From Tomocerus qinae (Eukaryota > Arthropoda > Collembola > Entomobryomorpha > Tomoceridae): a DNA stretch of 64,000 nt. The position numbers and the translations under genes are program-made. Of this stretch, positions 59,619 through 64,000 are shown piece after piece. The stretch is taken from positions 45,322,001 to 45,386,000 of the forward strand of contig CM034546.1 in the NCBI GenBank assembly GCA_020055645.1, read 5' to 3'. The notes below the pieces were generated by a model. It worked only from the letters and a program-made list of their open reading frames with translations, was not told where the DNA came from and did not search any database. The first letter of the stretch is position 1, and every line of letters begins with the position of its first letter.

Positions 59619-60221
59619 AGTAATGATTAATTTATGAGAGATGGTATCAAATATAACAAAGACTTTGGGCATATTAAGCTGTTTCAGGCTTAATCTTAGT
59701 GTATGAAATAAATGGAACAAATATTTCATATTGGTGGAAAACTGGAAAGTGGTAACCTTTATTAAAATATGGCAATAAAATATAACATTACAAATGAGTC
59801 TCTTTCTCTTTGTAAAAGTCACGTTAAATCGTGTTCGTGGCGGCGGCGGCGAGATGTATACAAAGTAGTGTAATAGATAAACGAATACATATATTATACC
59901 GACTGTCTCATTAATAGTTTCAATAACTTAGTAGTTCTGTCTAAGCAATAATTTATTTAGGCGAAGTTCAAAGCCGATATCGATCGATCAGACAGGACTG
60001 AATATGTACATTATTATTATCATTTCCATTGTATTGAAACTATTTGACATAAATATATATTATATTATATCAAATGCTTAGACATACTTTTATCTAGTAA
60101 TCAGAGTCAATGTGGTATGGGGTAAAGGTATATTATGTTGCTATATATTTTTTGTTAATTAAAATTAAACAATAGTATTATTCTAAAGAATGTTGGCACT
60201 ACATTCTTAATATCATACATA
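59619..60221. other. Intergenic, nothing recognised
   Basis: AT-rich with a short ggc microsatellite near 59840. No gene supported. Confidence 0.45.
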
Positions 60222-62522
60222 CTATGTCTTTAATTTTATTTCGAAAAGAATAATAAATATTAAAACATTATTAAAACATGCAGTTGTCTGGCATGAACTT
60301 ATATAGGGTATACTAATAAGATCTCTATACTGGTCTTTACATGATCTTGCATAAGATAATCTTAGGATAGTCTTATATGTTAGATGTTGACAGTACCGCT
60401 TAAAAAGTAATAACTTTACCCAAAAAACCGACTTTTCTGACAGGAAATGGTTGCTGTTATTTTTTTTTACATTTACGTATTTATAAATTATTTCTGTTAT
60501 GAATATCACTAACGCAAATACTAATATGAAGGCGTACAGCAAAAAAATTTTCACAATTAATTCTAAATCTATTGGGGCATATCCCTCCTCGGAGTTATTA
60601 TTCTTTCTGTTGTTGAATATGAACTGTAAAATTTTCACAGAACTAAGAATTTTCGAATGCTGAATGATATTTAAAATATCATTGTATGTCTGTTTCATTT
60701 GTAGATTTTCCTCCCATCTTGTATAGATTCCTGATTCATACAAATTAGCCATAATTGGAGCCACAAGTTTTACAATATAATTTTTCCGCACTGCCCATGG
60801 AATCCTTTCTAAAAATACATTTGCATCTCCTTGAAATATGAGTTTATCTGAAAATATTCTCAAAATATTGAATATTTGTTGAATGTCAGGTGATTGATTT
60901 AAAACAGCAAAATTTTTAGGCAATGTAATATTTTCAAATCCATGAATCCTTTCATTATGAAATACTTTTGGCAGCGATGTCAAAAAGACATTGTCCTCTA
61001 AAAAGAACAACGATTCATTAAGTCTCTTAAAAGTCATAGGATAATCAATTCCCGGAATTCCAACTGTCAACTCTACCAAAATAAAATCCCGCAGATCGGA
61101 TATAATCTCCCTAGTTGAATTATTGATTCTAAGCACAGAAGAAGTCGTGTAGACAGTTGGAAAGGATTCAATTAGTTGCGAAATTGTTTTGGGTGGGGTT
61201 GGAAAGCTTTGCTGAGTCATAAATGAGAATAGTAAGCCTTTGTAAGCATTTGAGATGACAATTCCCAACAGAATCCAAGTCAAGTAGATATATATACTAA
61301 TTATTTTTCTTACAGAAATGTCCCGCAAAAGAACTTGAATTGCATCCAAGCTCTGTTCCAAAAGTATTCCAGCAATATTGAAAGCTATGGAGATGGAGAT
61401 AGAACAATTATTTTTCATGTTCCTATTCTCAGTAAATCGTAGAACCAAAACGGAGACGGTGATGGATGGAGTTAGGAAAATCCATATTGCCTTTGTAAAT
61501 GGTTTTGCAAATGCAGCAACATTTAATTCCTTTTTATCGAAAGCTGCTATAAACTGGTAAGGAATAGGAATACAAGTTTCAGGTAAGGTAAGCCACTCAA
61601 ACTTCCGTTTTGACTTTTTAGCCAGGAATCGAACATTGTCTTCAACATTTGACGGAGATTGACTAATTTCACTTATAAATCCATTTTTACTACTAGATTT
61701 CGTAGAATAATTTAATTTTGAAATTAATACTGATTCAACGCACAAGTCTACAGAATGCATCGACTGAGGAACAAAATTTGGCCAACCGCCACAAAATTTG
61801 TGACCATTTTTTATAAAATCTTCGACTTCTGTCTGACTCCATCCATAGAGTGCACTTTTGATAGGAAATCCAGTCAAATCAATGTGTTGGTTTTTCCATC
61901 GTACAGAAAGCTCGTCTGATTGAATACTTAATCGAATGTGTTTTAAACAGGGGAAATTATGTGACTTGCATATTAAAGGAGACATGTATACTTCTTTAGA
62001 ACTATTTATAAATAAAATCTTACTTGTGAATGGATAAGTAATTATTTTAGTGAACATTTTGTTTGTGGCTGAGTAGGTAGAATCCCAATTTTCTACGTTT
62101 TCATCTTTACTAATCAGGAAAATGTAATCTGGGTTTTCATTAAAGTACAACAGTGAAGTCAAATACTGATGCAATTCAGAATAGACTGACCCATTCCTTA
62201 AGTCTGTTTTACTACCGATGAAATATACTTGACACAAACACGACGAAAACTTCTTTTGTCCATGTATATTTATTAGACGGGAGTCGTTTACAGTTTTTAG
62301 ACCTGATATTGTATATTTCTCTAAATTCGAAGTAGGTTCATCGATAACAACAGTATTTCCGTTATCAAAAGAAGCTATAAAATATTTATTTACATTTACA
62401 CTTGATATTGAACTTGGTAATCCGACATATCTAATTACACAATTCTTAACCACCTTAGGTAGCAAAAAATAATTATTAGTTTCACATAAAAATCCAAACA
62501 GTAGCAATAATTTGATACCCAT
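60222..62522 (-). CDS. Divergent ionotropic receptor 2
   Basis: A single open frame of 766 residues from ATG. A signal peptide (1-18, MGIKLLLLFGFLC) and a long extracellular part precede the channel core: M1 about 345-363 (IWIFLTPSITVSVLVL), pore region 377-395 (SIAFNIAGILLEQ), and M3 407-425 running into SNAYKGLLFSFMTQQ, equivalent to the glutamate-receptor YTANLAAFLT segment, then PTPPKTISQLIES. A second ligand lobe, M4 near 680-705 (FLLYAFILVFALVIFITEII) and a cytoplasmic tail follow. It is intronless as read and belongs to the divergent chemosensory type, not closely alike to receptor 1. Ligand unknown. Confidence 0.83.
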   Translation of the reverse strand: MGIKLLLLFGFLCETNNYFLLPKVVKNCVIRYVGLPSSISSVNVNKYFIASFDNGNTVVIDEPTSNLEKYTISGLKTVNDSRLINIHGQKKFSSCLCQVYFIGSKTDLRNGSVYSELHQYLTSLLYFNENPDYIFLISKDENVENWDSTYSATNKMFTKIITYPFTSKILFINSSKEVYMSPLICKSHNFPCLKHIRLSIQSDELSVRWKNQHIDLTGFPIKSALYGWSQTEVEDFIKNGHKFCGGWPNFVPQSMHSVDLCVESVLISKLNYSTKSSSKNGFISEISQSPSNVEDNVRFLAKKSKRKFEWLTLPETCIPIPYQFIAAFDKKELNVAAFAKPFTKAIWIFLTPSITVSVLVLRFTENRNMKNNCSISISIAFNIAGILLEQSLDAIQVLLRDISVRKIISIYIYLTWILLGIVISNAYKGLLFSFMTQQSFPTPPKTISQLIESFPTVYTTSSVLRINNSTREIISDLRDFILVELTVGIPGIDYPMTFKRLNESLFFLEDNVFLTSLPKVFHNERIHGFENITLPKNFAVLNQSPDIQQIFNILRIFSDKLIFQGDANVFLERIPWAVRKNYIVKLVAPIMANLYESGIYTRWEENLQMKQTYNDILNIIQHSKILSSVKILQFIFNNRKNNNSEEGYAPIDLELIVKIFLLYAFILVFALVIFITEIIYKYVNVKKNNSNHFLSEKSVFWVKLLLFKRYCQHLTYKTILRLSYARSCKDQYRDLISIPYISSCQTTACFNNVLIFIILFEIKLKT

Positions 62523-62922
62523 TTTTTGGACAAAATAGAAAGAGACAGATTAGACTAATGAAACGAACATGCATAGTAAAATATTTTGTCAGTGAATTCT
62601 AAATTTATATAACTACCACACAAGATTGCGTTTTTCGTATTACCGATAATTATTTTCCTGTACGCTGTGGAGTGATGTGAGAGTGAATGTACCTGTGCCA
62701 CTCAAGCATTTGAAGAAGTGCATTTGCAAGATAATAAACCAGGAAATTCATGGACAATGGAAACACTTTTGCAGCAAATACCAATAGCAATCAATACCTT
62801 AACCTCTAAGTTACACACAGCAAAAAGGTTTGTTCTAAATTGCCACAAAATAGAAATCGAGTTATTACTATTTGTCAAGGCGCATACTAAGTAATAAAAG
62901 AAAAATGTTAATCATCAACGGA

Positions 62923-63502
62923 CAGTGTACAAAATACCATTTACCACTTACCAGTGGTAAGTGGTTTTTAATGGTATTTAACGTTAAATACCACTACCTA
63001 AAAAGTAGTGGTAAGTGGTATAAATGGTAAAAAATAGTTTCATTTAAATTTCGTGTTTAAATTTTGAACAAAATTCGGGGGCAAAGTACGAAATAGCTTA
63101 GCAGATGATCATTGTTGTCACAAATTGATAAGTGTTCATCAATCAGCGTAGGATTCAACCAATGAGGGCGCTAACAACCCTTGCCGATTGAGAAATTAAT
63201 TGCAATTAAATTAGCATCAATTTTAAATGGACGATACCAAATACAATCTTTCTTTCTTCATTTTTTTATAACTTTTGGTGTACAATCAAATAAATATGAT
63301 TAATTTAATTGATATTGGAAATATTTCATAGAAAACAAAGTTCTAAAACTTATATTTTAGGAAGTCTAGTGTATCTGTACTCAGCTGTCTAATCAATCGC
63401 TAAAATTTACCATTTTTACCATTAAATGCATTTTTACCATTAAGTGCATTTTTACCACTGTGATGGTAAAAAAGGCTAAAAAGTGGTAAATTTTGTACAC
63501 TG
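62923..63502. mobile_element. hAT-like element with GTGGTAA arms
   Basis: The ends cagtgtacaaaataccattt and taaattttgtacactg are inverted repeats. Perfect 8-bp duplicates tcaacgga lie at 62915-62922 and 63503-63510. The subterminal regions repeat accactt/aagtggt motifs. The 580-bp interior is non-coding. Confidence 0.88.
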
Positions 63503-63510
63503 TCAACGGA

Positions 63511-64000
63511 AAGTATTAAATATTTCGCTACAAATGACAGTTGTTTCTTTGTAAAGGTGTTTGGGTATATTCCAATTTATTAAATAACTGAGTCACACTA
63601 TTATCAAGATAAAAACAAATTTTTAATTTACATAGACATTATAAAAAATGAAAAACTGACAAATTAATGTCAACACAACGGTTAATAATGTATTGTATTT
63701 TTAAACTTGATACTTATAGTAAAACAGCGTTTTCAAAGATAATGCCCCATTTGTGACATTATTTTTGATGCCCCCTTGACCAAATTTCTGGATACGTGCC
63801 TGGCTGAGTGACAAGTATCTTTAAGTTGACTCTTGACTAGAGAAGGTTATTATTATTATTATTGGTAGTTGACAGTTGCGTCTTTGTGGTGGTGACGTAC
63901 TATTGTAATTTCGTTTTCTAAACCCTGAATAACCCAGTAGTGAAATGGCTTAATCTTAAGCTTTTCTAGCCGATTTAACATTTTTTCAAAAAAATCTCGG
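63511..64000. repeat. Terminal stretch with CAGGCACGTATC-family fragment
   Basis: About 63735-63803 (gatgcccccttgaccaaatt, ending tctggatacgtgcctg) is the right end of the dispersed short hAT-like family. The left end was not identified. A small ATT microsatellite lies near 63850. No gene. Confidence 0.6.

Overview
The window is animal nuclear DNA: AT-rich, with GT-AG introns of roughly 40 to 1,900 bases, no operons, and dense short transposon debris. Two divergent ionotropic-receptor genes place it in a protostome. The mix of CUB-LDLa membrane proteins, SIAH-like ligases, F-box proteins and C2H2 fingers suggests an arthropod, perhaps a springtail; that last step is inference. Gene models were built by eye from reading frame, splice consensus and intron phase. 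No homology search was run.

Layout. 0-3 kb: a two-exon thiopurine-methyltransferase-like gene (minus) and its flank. 4-8 kb: two C2H2 zinc-finger arrays (plus), the second split by a 1,360-bp hAT-type insertion with a perfect 8-bp target duplication. 8.7-12.2 kb: a four-exon F-box gene (minus) with a CARD-like N-terminus. 13-16.4 kb: a zinc-finger fragment, three short hAT-like elements, a CUB-LDLa pseudogene and a foldback. 16.6-20.7 kb: second methyltransferase gene and flank, carrying a LINE 3' end and an AT satellite. 21-22.3 kb: a four-exon four-helix membrane protein (minus). 24.2-27.1 kb: an 18-bp minisatellite of about 158 nearly identical units. 22.5-28.7 kb and 34.5-36.3 kb: segmental-duplication patchwork. 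30-32 kb: ionotropic receptor 1. 36-58 kb: three intact CUB-LDLa genes (minus), between which lie a six-exon SIAH-like RING ligase (minus, 41.5-45.9 kb) and a zinc-finger gene with a duplicated cassette exon plus a broken tandem copy (plus, 50.2-54.3 kb). 58.9-59.6 kb: a tRNA-headed retroposon with a 14-bp target duplication. 60.2-62.5 kb: ionotropic receptor 2. 62.9-63.5 kb: another hAT-type element.

The genes do not form one pathway. The common theme is birth and death of small tandem families (methyltransferase, CUB-LDLa, finger proteins, four-helix protein) in a neighbourhood repeatedly cut and copied, with at least nine hAT-type elements recognisable by 8-bp target duplications (some imperfect) and several long foldbacks. 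The most unusual items are the homogeneous minisatellite, an 86-bp-arm intronic hairpin, the finger gene broken by a hAT element, a possible alternative 3' end for the tandem finger genes, and a possible CARD plus F-box protein.
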